From Bacillus coahuilensis m4-4 (GTDB lineage: Bacteria > Bacillota > Bacilli > Bacillales > Bacillaceae_K), in contig NZ_ABFU01000032.1 of NCBI RefSeq assembly GCF_000171615.1, forward strand, positions 1-57,362: DNA of 57,362 bases. Reading direction: 5' to 3'. Of the stretch, positions 33,753-43,676 are shown piece after piece. How positions within the stretch are numbered: the stretch's first letter is position 1; the number at the start of each line of letters is the position of its first letter. The position numbers and the translations under genes are program-made. The notes beneath the pieces were generated by a model. It worked only from the letters and a program-made list of their open reading frames with translations, searched no databases and had not been told where the DNA came from.

Positions 33753-34731
33753 TTATTGTTCCACCTTTCATTGAAAGGTTTGCTAACTCTGTTAGTAATA
33801 AATCTTTTGAAATAGTTCCTATTGGTTGATCGTTCTTATGAATAACAGCAGTCTCAGCTCGATGCGTAAGTAATAGCTCAATGGCTTCTTTGATGGTGCT
33901 TTTACTGTCGATCAATAGAGTCTTGTGGTTAGTGTCACTTATTGGTAGTAGATCAAGGGATTCAATGGTTTTCATCTCTTTGTTCTCTGAAACCCCTCGT
34001 CTATGAACACCGATAAAATCTTCTACAAAAGTATTGGCTGGAGATTGCAACAATTCATCAGGTGTTGCAATTTGTTCGATTCTACCCTCTCTCATTAAAA
34101 CGATACGATCTGCAATTTTTAGGGCTTCGTCCATATCATGAGTAACAAAAATAATAGTCTTATGTATTTGTTCTTGAATTCTTTTTAATTCATCTTGTAA
34201 TTGTTCTCTACTAATCGGATCCAACGCACTAAATGGTTCATCCATCAGTATAATGGGTGGCTCTGCAGCAAGTGCTCGTATGACCCCAACCCGCTGTTGT
34301 TGGCCGCCACTAAGCTCTAACGGATACCTGTGACGGAAAGTGTTAGGGTCTAAACCTACAAGGTTCAACAATTCATCTACCCTAGGTTTCCATTTTTCAC
34401 TTGTCCAACCGTTTAATTTAGGAATAAGTGCGATGTTCTCCTCAATCGTCATATGCGGTAATAAACCAATTCTTTGTATAACATAGCCGATGTTTCTTCT
34501 TAACTTAACTTCATCAACTTTAGAAATATCTTCTCCATTTATGTAAATAGAGCCTTCAGTTGGTAGTAAAAGCTTATTGATCATTTTCATTGTAGTGGTC
34601 TTTCCGCACCCGGAAGGTCCTATTAACGCAATAAGCTCTCCTTCATTTATAGATAAATTCAACTTATCTACTGCTTTGGTTCCATCTTCGAACTGCTTTG
34701 AAACGTTTTCAAATAGTATCAATATCATCAC
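33745..34731 (-). CDS. ABC transporter ATP-binding protein, OpuCA/ProV-like
   Basis: About 326 residues. The ATPase domain has Walker A GPSGCGKTTTMKMIN, signature LSGGQQQRVGVIRALA and Walker B IILMDEPFSALD. A C-terminal CBS-like segment (STIKEAIELLLTHRAETAVI) is short, about one motif, whereas OpuCA normally has two; CBS domains sense ionic strength in OpuA. The start is uncertain among GTG 34731, ATG 34728 and TTG 34722; the last, MILFENVSKQF, is the usual family opening. First gene of the operon. Confidence 0.9.
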   Translation of the reverse strand: MMILILFENVSKQFEDGTKAVDKLNLSINEGELIALIGPSGCGKTTTMKMINKLLLPTEGSIYINGEDISKVDEVKLRRNIGYVIQRIGLLPHMTIEENIALIPKLNGWTSEKWKPRVDELLNLVGLDPNTFRHRYPLELSGGQQQRVGVIRALAAEPPIILMDEPFSALDPISREQLQDELKRIQEQIHKTIIFVTHDMDEALKIADRIVLMREGRIEQIATPDELLQSPANTFVEDFIGVHRRGVSENKEMKTIESLDLLPISDTNHKTLLIDSKSTIKEAIELLLTHRAETAVIHKNDQPIGTISKDLLLTELANLSMKGGTIND

Positions 34732-34793
34732 CCTAACTAAAACGATAAAATTCTTATTCCCTAAATGTGTTTAGTTTAAACCATGTAACTTTC

Positions 34794-36073
34794 TTAAGAA
34801 CTTATACTTTTTTTCTTTAAACTAAATTGTTCGACCCCAATGGCAATAAACGTCCCAATAATCAACCCGTTATTTATCATAGCAGATACAACGATTGGAA
34901 GCCCAGAGGTTGCTTGTGGAGAAACAAACATAACACCCATTCCTGCTAAAAGCGCAGGACCAGCTACCCGGTATGCTAGGGTTCTATTCTCTTCTTTCGA
35001 CCATTCCGTGAAAGCCATCGTCAACATTTGAGTAAATATTACAAATGTAACACTATACCCTACAGCAGGTGGTAAGCTCGCTAAGAAATTCATAATGAAA
35101 GGAATGCAACTAAATATAATAATAAGAATCGCTCCAATAAGAAAAGGGATCTTACTAACTATTCTTGTAGCTGATACAAATCCAGCAGCACCTGATATAG
35201 GAACAGATCCAACAGCTGAAAATAGCCCACCTAGTAGTTGATTAATTCCAGATACAAATCCTCCTCTTGTATATCTTTTAGAGTCATTTTTACCCTTGAT
35301 TGTATCTTCCATAATTCTAATAGAAGCTACCATATTCGTTATCAATAATAAGGTAATGAACAAGGAGGTTACAATTATTCCACTGTCATATTTCGGTAAA
35401 CCCCAAACGAATATGTCAGGAAATTCAATAAGAGATTTAGATGTAGCTACCTTTTCTGTTTTATCTACAAAGTAGAAAAGCAACCATCCTACACTCATTC
35501 CAATCAAAACAGAGTAACGCTTTATTAAGCCAACTTTATGATGAACCAAATAGAAAGTGAAGCCGACAATTATGATGCTACAACTAACAATGACGAGATC
35601 AACCGTTCCATTTTCTCCTTTAATTCCTAACATTCCATTTAGAAATGGACCACTTAACTGTAGAATAAGCAAAAATAAAATAAAACAAATGTAACAGTTG
35701 GAGTGAAAAGGTTTTTTAACTTATTTATTAGTCCAAGAAAGGATAATAGTAAAAAGATAAACCCACTAATAATCATCCCACCTTGAAGTAATTGAAGTAC
35801 TTCAGAAGAGGAAGAATAGATGCTTCCAATAAATCCTCCATAAATAACAAACACGCCCCACCACAAACCTGCTGGACCTTCATTAATTGGAAACTTGTGA
35901 CCAAACAGCACTTGTAAAAGTCCTGCTCCCCCTAATACAAACATCGTTCGTTGTACAAAGGCCGCTCTCTCTAAGGTATCTAATCCAAAAAGATCAGCAA
36001 TAGCTATGGGTGCCACTAAGGCACTCGCTAGCATAAAGACTAACCATTGAATCCCCAAAATTAAATATTTCAT
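34794..36073 (-). CDS. NCS2 family uracil/xanthine-type permease
   Basis: A ~426-residue nucleobase carrier with about 12-14 spans. Signature stretches are NEGPAGLWWGVFVIYGG, LLGGLFSAVGSVPISGAAGF and the following SATRIVSKIPF. Subfamily specificity (uracil, xanthine, uric acid) is not clear, and the SVPISGAAGF motif differs from classic PyrP. The A-runs at 35668-35690 hide one shift that splits the frame. I start at ATG 36073 with AGGGTGAG upstream. Monocistronic. Confidence 0.82.
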
Positions 36074-36301
36074 ACCACTCACTCACCCTATTCCTCTAAT
36101 CTTCTCTTTAGTATACTGGAAAAACTTACGTACCCTATTAATTTGATTACATCATTAACTAGGGTTATTTTAACTATATCTATAAGCGTTTTAAAAGAAT
36201 GCTACAACAAAATTAAAAATTTTCATGCTAAAATAGACAAACGTGTGTAAAATGATAGAGAGTCCTTATTATTTAATCATGTATTTAAAAGGAGTTTTAT
36301 A

Positions 36302-36887
36302 ATGATAACTTTCGCACTTATTGTTTTCGTCTTATTTAGTGGGATCTATTCCTTCTGGGCTTTGGATCGGTAAAGGATTTTATAATACAGATATTAGAGA
36401 ACATGGCAGTGGAAATTTAGGAGGAACCAATACATTTAGAACACTAGGCGTAAAAGCTGGGTTAATTGTTACCGCGATGGATATTCTAAAAGGGTCTGTT
36501 GCCACTTGGATTCCATTATACTTTGTGGATACTTCTTACCACCCTCTACTTTTCGGTGTTGTAGCTGTTATAGGACATATGTTCCCTCTATTTGCTAGTT
36601 TTAGAGGTGGAAAGGCGGTCGCTACATCAGCAGGTGTCTTACTCGCGTTTTCACCCATACTATTTTTAATGCTTTTAGCCGTATTCTTTCTGTCTCTTTA
36701 TACAACAAAATATGTATCTTTATCTTCTATGATAGGTGCAGTCGTTGCTTTTATTTATACTTTATTTAGTGGAGACTGGGTATTTATATCCTTTATAGGG
36801 GTTTTAATGGTTTTTGTATTGTATCGTCACAGAGCCAATATTAAACGTATTCAAAAAGGTACGGAGCCTAAAGTGAATTGGATATGA
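36302..36887 (+). CDS. plsY: glycerol-3-phosphate acyltransferase PlsY
   Basis: PlsY acylates glycerol-3-phosphate from acyl-phosphate, the first step of membrane phospholipid synthesis. About 195 residues, five spans. Conserved motifs: [14 protein letters not shown] (motif 1), [38 protein letters not shown] and the C-terminal [10 protein letters not shown]. The start ATG at 36302 has GGAGTTTTATA; a single-base shift at 36308-36320 puts it out of frame with the rest. The gene is essential in Bacilli, so this is a sequencing error. Diverges from the NCS2 gene; in B. subtilis yneS=plsY also adjoins parE. Confidence 0.95.
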
Positions 36888-37075
36888 GAGTGTATCACTA
36901 GTAATTATGTATATTACTAGTAATGGCAGAGTGTTTATTCTATTCACTAGTAAGTTTGTACTGTATACTAAATGTCTGATGAATAATCAGGTCTTTTTTT
37001 TATTTCTGAATTTATCAAATTTTGTCGAAGAGGGTAAAAATCCGCTTGTAACACTTAGGGAAAGGAACATGTTAA

Positions 37076-38600
37076 ATGAATAATTGGAGAATAAATCAAT
37101 CGAGTCATGCTATTTTATTTCTCTCTGCATTAACGGTCATTATTTCTATTATTGTACGCATCCTTCATGAATTTGGTTTTTTGCAACAATATGTAACGTT
37201 GTTAAATCTTTCACCTTTAACACCTAATCTAGAGCTTTTAAAAAACATTCTATTTATCATACCTATCGCACTGTATATTCTTGCATTAATAGGAAGAACA
37301 AAATCCTTCTTACCTATACTTTTAACCCTTACTTTAACCTTTTCATCTATTTCGATCATCGCAAATGGTAGCGGATTAGTGGAATATCATTTCTCCATAT
37401 TCATGGTTATTGCGATTATCGCTTCTTTCAATTCTGTTCAGTTAATCCTGTTGAGTACCATTATTTTTGCTCTTCAACATTTCATTGGGTATTTTGCATT
37501 TCCAGAATTAATTTGCGGCACAGATGAATACTCTTTTTCACTCCTTTTGATTCATGCGATATTTTTACTTTTAACTAGTGGTGCGACCATTTTATTAATT
37601 TTATCGAAAATAAAAAATGAAGATGCTATGAAGCAAAGTGAAGATGAGCATATTGAAAATATACATAAATTACTTTTGCAATTACAAAGAACTTCTGATC
37701 AAGTGACAAAAGTTAGCACATCGATTGCATTTGGTGCAAAAGAAACAAATAATGGTGCACAAGAGATCGCTTCATCTATTCAACTTATGAATACTGGTGC
37801 TCATTCACAAGTTATAAAGCTTGAAGAAAATGCAAGACTGCTATCTTCGTTTACAAAAATGGTCGATGAGTTAAAGACGAACTCGGATTCTGTCCTTCAT
37901 TTTATTCAAAATAGCTTAGAAGAAATTAATAATGGCGGGAAGTCCGTTGAATCAAGTCTTCTACAATTCGAAAAAATACAAGAAACCGCTGAAAAAATAG
38001 CTCAAGTATTTGCAGAATTTAAATTAAATACAAAGCAAATTGAACAATTCACCACTATTATTGGGGATATTGCTGATCAAACGAATATGCTTGCATTAAA
38101 TGCATCCATTGAAGCAGCTAGAGCTGGTGAAGCAGGTAAAGGATTTGCCGTTGTAGCAGAAGAAGTTCGAAAATTAGCATCTCAATCGGAAGAGGCAACG
38201 AAAAACATTACATCACTCATGTCTTTAATTAATGGTAAGTCTGAAGAAGTAGTTGAAAGAGTAAACCAAAATCATAAGGAGATTACATCAGGAACTCACT
38301 TAATGAACCTAACGAATGAAACATTTAACTCAATTAAACAATACTCTACTCAAATCCAACAGAAGGTACAAATGGTTAATGAATCAACTGATTTACTATC
38401 AGGAACAGGGTATGAAATGGCATGTGCCATGGAAGATGTATCAATTATATCTAATACAGCCTTATCAAGAAGTCAGTCCATTAGCTCTGCAGCAACACAA
38501 CAACTTGACACAGTTCAGACGTTAAATGAAATTACTGAATCGTTAAGTGATTTATCTGAGCAGTTAACAAATATGGTTCATGAAGTGAAAAAAAACCTAA
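37076..38600 (+). CDS. methyl-accepting chemotaxis protein with multi-span membrane sensor
   Basis: About 508 residues. The N-terminal ~180 residues hold around six hydrophobic spans and no extracellular dCache or HAMP. A coiled signalling domain follows with the invariant tip [35 protein letters not shown] split as [20 protein letters not shown] and [15 protein letters not shown]. It would signal to CheA through CheW. The A8 run at 38588-38595 carries an extra base: without it the protein stops at 38600, just before the terminator, instead of reading through it to 38671. Confidence 0.9.
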
Positions 38601-38607
38601 TAAAAAT

Positions 38608-38639
38608 AAAAAGCAAATGCCTAGCGCATTTGCTTTTTT
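38608..38639 (+). terminator. terminator of chemoreceptor gene
   Basis: AAAAAGCAAATGC-CTAGC-GCATTTGCTTTTTT. Confidence 0.9.
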
Positions 38640-38724
38640 GTTTTAATAAAAAAATATTTTTGAAATATTAAGAAAAATAATATGTAAAATAAGTAAAAAA
38701 GGACAAATGAAAGGATTGATACCT

Positions 38725-39868
38725 ATGAGTCACTCTAAATTGTTGGTTCAATTGATTTTCATGATGTTTTTAATAATGCTATTCACTTTTATTTTTTGTT
38801 ATTGATATATAGGTTTGAGATGAATAGAAAAAAAAGTCACTTATCAAGTACAGAGAGACTACTATGTTGTTAAAAAATTTACTATCACTAACACCATTTC
38901 TGTTGCAGCAATTGGCGATATATTGTTGCACAAAGATGTATATGAATCAGCAAGAATTTCTTTAAACGAGTTTGATTTCAAGCCTATATTTAATGAAGTT
39001 CGTCCTATTTTACTAAAACCTGATTTCTTGGTAGCAAACCAAGAATCCCTCCCTGCTGGCGGAGATCTTGGGTTGTCCTCTTATCCTAGGTTCAATAGTC
39101 CAGTTGAAATTATTAGAGATCTACAATATGCTGGCGTTGATTTTTTATCAACCGAATAATCATTCGTTAGATAAAGGAGAAGAAGGTGTTTACGCATCGA
39201 TTGAAGCGTTTAATTCATATGATATGACTTATACGGGAACCTACTTACATGAAGAGGATCAGAAAAGGATAAGAACGTTTTCCATGAATTCTATCACCTT
39301 CGCCACCCTTTCTTATACGTACGGAACAAATGGACTTTTGACACCAGTAGGAAAAGAATATTTAGTTAACTTGTTAGATGTAGATAAAATGATATTGGAA
39401 ATTACAAGAGCAAAAGAAGAATTGAACGTTGATTTTGTGATAGTCAACTTACATTGGGGAAATGAATATGAGATACATCCTTCGAATAATCAAGTGGATA
39501 TGGCTATCTCTTTAACTGAAGCAGGAGCAGACATTATATTTGGTCATCACCCTCATGTACTTCAACCTATCTATATAAGAAACACACAGGATGATAGAAA
39601 AGCTGTGATTGCTTATTCATTAGGTAATTTTATTTCTGGTCAAAGAGGAGGTCAAAAGGACTTAGGAGGATTGATCTCCCTAGAATGTCATAAAACGCAA
39701 TTAGCTGGTAGAAAATCAAACTCCATACACTCTGTACACTTTTATCCTACATATGTAAGAAAGGTTAAAGGTTCTTTTACAGTACTTCCTTTTACAGAGG
39801 ACCAACACGATATTCCTTATTCTTTTGAAGCTACGATGGAGCATGTGTTACCTTCTTATACAGAATAA
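38725..39868 (+). CDS. CapA/PGA_cap family membrane-anchored protein 1
   Basis: About 380 residues, a metallophosphoesterase-fold protein of the capsule synthesis CapA family. An N-terminal transmembrane anchor (LLVQLIFMMFLIMLFTFIF) is followed by the domain: VAAIGDILLHKDVY, NQESLPAGG, NNHSLDKGEEG, NLHWGNEY, ADIIFGHHPHVLQ and YSLGNF. Three shifts break it: T6 at 38792-38797, A8 at 38828-38835, and near 39150. The ATG at 38725 follows AAAGGA. CapA relatives act in poly-gamma-glutamate export or hydrolysis; no capB or capC is present, so the role is open. A second homologue lies 1.4 kb away. Confidence 0.85.
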
Positions 39869-39890
39869 GAGACCATAAAAAACTGGTCTC

Positions 39891-40146
39891 TTAATGTTGT
39901 CCACTTTGAAATAAGATGATATATAGAAAGCTTGCAAATGTGAAAAGACTTACTATAATCATCCCTATCAAACCAAAAAGCCTTCTTTCTATAAAAAGTA
40001 AACACTAACCCACCATATAGTAACGCTCCGACAAATATAAATAGAAGTGCTTCTCCTTGATGTGAGTGCAATTGAAGAAACGTTAAAACCAACAAACTCC
40101 CAAAAATAAAAAATCCTATGTGATACAATAATTTTTCAAGATTCAT
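39891..40146 (-). CDS. small membrane protein, hypothetical
   Basis: An ~84-residue protein with three hydrophobic spans: IGFFIFGSLLVLTFL, GEALLFIFVGALLYGGLVF, and after repair LFGLIGMIIVSLFTFASFLYIILF, ending QSGQH. A shift near 39974-39990 corrupts the last third; the repaired frame is more hydrophobic and ends cleanly at 39891. RBS AAGGAG. No family recognised. Convergent with CapA 1. Confidence 0.6.
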
Positions 40147-40269
40147 TCATTCTCAACTCCTTCACTTCTAAGATACTTAATACTAATAAAAAAAGACAAA
40201 AACAAATGATTTTTATCTTAGCATAGTAAAGAGTATACTAAAATTAGCCTATTATAGGAGTGAGGATAG

Positions 40270-40560
40270 ATGAATATTTATATTAGTCAGGAAGCATCAC
40301 ATTGGTTTCAACATGAAATGGAAGCCGAAAACGGAGATACTGTTCGTTTTTTTGCGCGCTATGGTGGTTCAAGCGCTCTTCACGAAGGCTTTTCATTAGG
40401 AGTGACCAAAGATACACCTGAAGACCCAGGGGTTACTCATCTAGAAAACGATGTAACGTATTTTATTGAGGAGAAAGATATTTGGTATTTTGATGGTCAT
40501 GATTTATATGTAGAATTTGATCAAGATCGAAATGAACTCTATTATGAATATAAAAAATAA
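40270..40560 (+). CDS. yneR: HesB/IscA-like protein without cysteines
   Basis: A 96-residue protein of the HesB/IscA-like YneR family, matching in size and neighbourhood (between plsY and yneP homologues). It begins MNIYISQEASHWFQHEMEAE and contains RYGGSSALHEGFSLGV. Canonical IscA proteins bind iron or Fe-S clusters through three cysteines; this sequence has none, so metal binding of that kind is not expected. Function unknown. Intact, with GGAGTGAGGA upstream. Confidence 0.85.
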   Translation: MNIYISQEASHWFQHEMEAENGDTVRFFARYGGSSALHEGFSLGVTKDTPEDPGVTHLENDVTYFIEEKDIWYFDGHDLYVEFDQDRNELYYEYKK

Positions 40561-40570
40561 ACACGACATG

Positions 40571-40605
40571 ACAAATGGTTAGATAATTTATCTAACCATT
40601 TGTTT
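40571..40605. terminator. bidirectional terminator between yneR and yneP
   Basis: ACAAATGGTTAGATAA and its complement; flanked by A and T runs on both strands. Confidence 0.85.
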
Positions 40606-40631
40606 ATGATTTTTATCGAATAGCTTACTTA

Positions 40632-41048
40632 TTATTTTAGAAATCTTTTATAAGCTTCATCCCATTCTGGAAAATATTTTGCCATTTTGACTGGTTTGAA
40701 TCCTTCTTTTTTCGCACAAATATGGGTACTGTATGCCTTCACGCTAAGTTCACCTACATCATTATAAATATCATACCCATACACGACTCGAACACCGTTA
40801 TATTCTTCTACCCACGTTTTTATTAAGGCTACTTGACCATATGTTATTGGCCGTTTATATGAAATAGATAAATCCACTACCGGAGAAACAAACCCCACTT
40901 TTTCCATATCCGCATATCGAAATCCAATGGTCTCAATTAATTTTGTTCTTCCTAGTTCTAACCACACTATATAATTTGCATGGTAGACCACACCCATTTG
41001 ATCCGTTTCAGCATATCTAACTTCTATCGTTCTTTCAGCAATATACAT
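40632..41048 (-). CDS. yneP: acyl-CoA thioesterase, 4HBT hot-dog family
   Basis: A 138-residue single hot-dog domain thioesterase (YbgC/YneP type) that hydrolyses acyl-CoA. The active-site block YAETDQMGVVYHANYIVWLE contains the catalytic Asp and the helix that binds CoA. Length and position match B. subtilis yneP. Intact, monocistronic, with an AAGGAGAGTC RBS. The substrate chain length cannot be told from sequence. Confidence 0.9.
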   Translation of the reverse strand: MYIAERTIEVRYAETDQMGVVYHANYIVWLELGRTKLIETIGFRYADMEKVGFVSPVVDLSISYKRPITYGQVALIKTWVEEYNGVRVVYGYDIYNDVGELSVKAYSTHICAKKEGFKPVKMAKYFPEWDEAYKRFLK

Positions 41049-41221
41049 GTAGACTCTCCTTCATTTTATACGTTTAACTATTGCTATCTTATCACATTTC
41101 ATCAATTGGTATATTTTGACATAAATTTTATGAATTGGTATAATATAACATGACTAATAGTTCTAAATTTTCTGCCCTCTCATACAAATAAGAGAATAAA
41201 GAATGAGAATGAGGTGTGTAA

Positions 41222-42242
41222 ATGCCATGTAAATCTTTAGGATTTAGCTTACTTTTTACGGTTGTTTTGGTAGCTGGTTGTGGAAAAGATCATCATACTG
41301 TACATGCTCATAGTCAAAGGGATCTAGCACAAACTTTCGAACGAGGTTTCCTGTTATTACGTTAAGTTTTGCAGGTGACACGATGATGGATTGGTCCGTG
41401 AAGGAAGCCATTAATCAACATGGAGTTAGTTATCCATTTGAAGAAGTCGCTACCTTCTTTAGGGAGGACGACTATACACTTATTAACTTGGAAACGGCTG
41501 TTACAAATTCTTTAGAGAAAGAAGAAAAGCAGTACACCTTTAAATCTGATCCTATTTCACTATCCGGTCTTAAAAATAGTGGTGTAGACATGGTTTCACT
41601 AGCGAATAATCACACTATGGATTTTGGAACAGAAGGTTTACTTGACACAATGAGCCATTTAGAAGAATCAGGGCTTCGTTATATTGGTGCGGGGAGAAGT
41701 GAGAAGGAAGCGTATATGGCTGTTAAAAAAACAAATAAAAAGGAAAAAAATTCGCATTTCTAGGCTTCTCGCAAGTCTTACCATCAGTCTCTTGGTATGC
41801 GAGTGAGAATCAACCAGGAATTGCAAGTGGATATCATGTTGAACGAATGGAGTCAATTGTTAAGAGCTACCGAAAAGAAGTGGACTTTATACTAGTTTAT
41901 ATGCATTGGGGCACAGAAAAACAGACCTTGCCTAATCCATGGCAAATTCAAACGGCACAAGCGTTATCAGCAGCAGGCGCAGATATCATCATTGGTTCAC
42001 ACCCCCACGTTCTACAAGGATTTGAACATCATCAAGATACGTTTATTGCCTATTCACTAGGAAATTTTTTATTTCCTGATTACGTGACTGGTGAATCGGC
42101 TTTAAGTACCATTTTACAACTTAAAATATCTCCAAGAATTGGTCTTACACATCAATTTATTCCATTAGAAATTAAGGATAATAAAATAATAAAAGCAAAC
42201 CATCCTCATTTTGAAAATTGGTTAGCGAATAGATCACCATAA
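41222..42242 (+). CDS. CapA/PGA_cap family lipoprotein 2
   Basis: About 340 residues. The N-terminus is a lipoprotein signal (FTVVLVAGCGKD, Cys near residue 21), unlike the transmembrane anchor of CapA 1. The CapA domain follows: LSFAGDTMMDWSV, NLETAVT, LANNHTMDFGTEGLLDT, YMHWGTEK, ADIIIGSHPHVLQ and YSLGNFLFPD. Two shifts: near 41331-41334 and the A7 run at 41744-41750. RBS GAGGTG. It may act on poly-gamma-glutamate or another surface polymer; no direct evidence. Two anchored paralogues this close suggest duplication and divergence. Confidence 0.85.
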
Positions 42243-42282
42243 CAAAACAGGAAATAGCCATTGGGCTTCTTCCTGTTTTGTT
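42241..42282. terminator. bidirectional terminator between CapA 2 and tlp
   Basis: AACAAAACAGGAA and TTCCTGTTTTGTT arms. Confidence 0.85.
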
Positions 42283-42286
42283 ATGG

Positions 42287-42520
42287 TTATTTTTCTTTGT
42301 GAGATTGTGCATATTCATCTTTTATTTCATTTCGGAATGCATCTATGCTCTCTCTTCTATGTTCATTTTTTTCTTCAATTGCTGCTTTTTGTTCAGCACT
42401 ATCCGTATAAGCCATGGATTCTTCTGCTTTTTCCATGTTTTGTATCGTGTTGAATACCATTCCTTGTAACTTTTCTACATTATCACTGCGATCATCTGGA
42501 TTTGGTTTTTCCCATGCCAT
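42287..42520 (-). CDS. tlp: small acid-soluble spore protein, thioredoxin-like Tlp
   Basis: A 77-residue very hydrophilic minor spore protein. MAWEKPNPDDRSDNVEKLQ and the repeated EKNEHRRESIDAFRNEIKDE are the Tlp signature. Tlp sits in the forespore core and is made under sigma-G with sspN. It lies ~26 bases after sspN, the same order as in B. subtilis, so the two are cotranscribed. RBS AAGGAGGAAT. Intact. Confidence 0.95.
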   Translation of the reverse strand: MAWEKPNPDDRSDNVEKLQGMVFNTIQNMEKAEESMAYTDSAEQKAAIEEKNEHRRESIDAFRNEIKDEYAQSHKEK

Positions 42521-42546
42521 CTTTTATTCCTCCTTAGATGTATAAA

Positions 42547-42690
42547 TTATTCACCTTTTGTTTGAATTACTTGAGCATGCTGTCCCGATTGATCTTGCAT
42601 TTGTTTCCCTTTATTCCCACCAAAACCTCGTGATTGAGTGCCCATATGGTTAGGAACAAAGTGTTTTCTGCTACCTTTTGGATTACTCAT
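42547..42690 (-). CDS. sspN: small acid-soluble spore protein N
   Basis: A 47-residue minor SASP. It reads [20 protein letters not shown], then [23 protein letters not shown], which matches the SspN family almost end to end (the GNKGKQM...SGQHA.VIQTKGE tail is diagnostic). Strong GGGGGGATAAG RBS. Upstream GATACTG is a mediocre sigma-G -10. First gene of sspN-tlp. Confidence 0.95.
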   Translation of the reverse strand: MSNPKGSRKHFVPNHMGTQSRGFGGNKGKQMQDQSGQHAQVIQTKGE

Positions 42691-42770
42691 AACTTATCCC
42701 CCCTCTACATACAGTATCACCAAGAGAGAGAGGAATATGAGCAATATTAGAGTGGTTTATTCTGCCTGCT

Positions 42771-42902
42771 TTACGTTACGTTTAATTTCGTAGCGCTCAT
42801 CAATTCTTCCTCTATTCGGAGCAACGCGTCTGTGTCTTTTAGTAATGCTTGTCTATTTTCATTAACCAAATCAGCAAACGATTTCTTTCTTGGCTTTCTC
42901 AT
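42771..42902 (-). CDS. FbpB-like small basic protein
   Basis: A 43-residue basic protein: MRKPRKKSFADLVNENRQAL then LKDTDALLRIEEELMSATK. The opening KPRKKSFADLVNENRQALLKD matches the FbpB family of small basic proteins, which in B. subtilis assists the FsrA small RNA in the iron-sparing response. Here no Fur box is evident; instead CATACTA at 42936-42942, a perfect sigma-G -10, lies 34 bases upstream. It sits between yneN and sspN. RBS AGAGGGA. The family call is from memory; the regulation is an inference. Confidence 0.7.
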   Translation of the reverse strand: MRKPRKKSFADLVNENRQALLKDTDALLRIEEELMSATKLNVT

Positions 42903-42935
42903 AAAAATCCCTCTTTCTACTAGTGTTTACACCAT

Positions 42936-42942
42936 TAGTATG
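42936..42942 (-). promoter_or_regulatory. sigma-G-like -10 element (CATACTA)
   Basis: Minus-strand CATACTA, with a loose -35 (ATTATA) 18 bases upstream. It is positioned for the FbpB-like gene with a leader of about 27 bases. Confidence 0.45.
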
Positions 42943-42998
42943 GACAAAACAACTAGCAGTTATAATGGAATTTTCACATTTTTCAAAGTAACAAAACG

Positions 42999-43550
42999 TT
43001 AGTATTGTTTTAAGTCTTCTAATCCTTCTTTTGAGTAAGGACCAAGTTGTTGAGAAAGCATAAATCCTTCTTCATCAACTAAAATGGAAGTTGGAATTGT
43101 AAACACTCCATACATATTGCTTATATTCTGACCTAAATCGAACAATATTGGGAACGTTAGCTTGTAATTAACAGCAAATGATTTTACATCATTGTATGGA
43201 TCAACATTTATTGATACTACTCTTATATGATCTTGATTCTCATGGTACTGTTGAATTAGAGGTAGCTCGTCTACACAAGGCTCGCACCATGTTGCCCAAA
43301 AATGAAGTAACACTTTTTCTCCTCTATAGTCGTTCCATTCTACAATGTCTCCCTGTAGATTCTCAAGGATGAAATTAGGTGTATCTATTTTGGGTTCTTT
43401 TAAAGAAGTAATATCATGTGGTTCTTCTATCTCTACTTGATGAACAGTAGCATTTGACACGTTTAACATATCCTTATTCGCAAACAGATGTTGATACACG
43501 ATGTAACTAAAACTCAAAATAATCATGACAGATATAATGATATTCTTCAT
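42999..43550 (-). CDS. yneN: membrane-anchored thiol-disulfide oxidoreductase (TlpA/ResA type)
   Basis: A 183-residue extracytoplasmic thioredoxin-like protein. It starts with a signal anchor (IIISVMIILSFSYIVYQ), then the TlpA-like domain with the redox motif HFWATWCEPCVDELP and the cis-Pro region YGVFTIPTSILV. Such proteins reduce or oxidise disulfides in the envelope, for example in cytochrome maturation. Location between sspN-tlp and citB equals that of yneN in B. subtilis. Intact. Confidence 0.9.
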   Translation of the reverse strand: MKNIIISVMIILSFSYIVYQHLFANKDMLNVSNATVHQVEIEEPHDITSLKEPKIDTPNFILENLQGDIVEWNDYRGEKVLLHFWATWCEPCVDELPLIQQYHENQDHIRVVSINVDPYNDVKSFAVNYKLTFPILFDLGQNISNMYGVFTIPTSILVDEEGFMLSQQLGPYSKEGLEDLKQY

Positions 43551-43623
43551 TAAATACCTCCTCAGGAATGTTGTCCTCTACTGTATATCTGTATGTAGAG
43601 TAGATATCACACATTCTTCTTGC

Positions 43624-43657
43624 AAAAAAAAAGACAAGAAGTACATGTGTACTCCTT
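43624..43657 (-). terminator. terminator of citB
   Basis: AAGAAGTACA / TGTACTCCTT, an imperfect stem, then nine Ts on the minus strand. Confidence 0.65.
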
Positions 43658-43676
43658 ACTTTCTATAATTTAAGTA

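Noticed and set aside
38600..38671. C-terminal extension of the chemoreceptor
   Set aside because: It reads through a rho-independent terminator; removing one A from the preceding run gives a stop at 38600.
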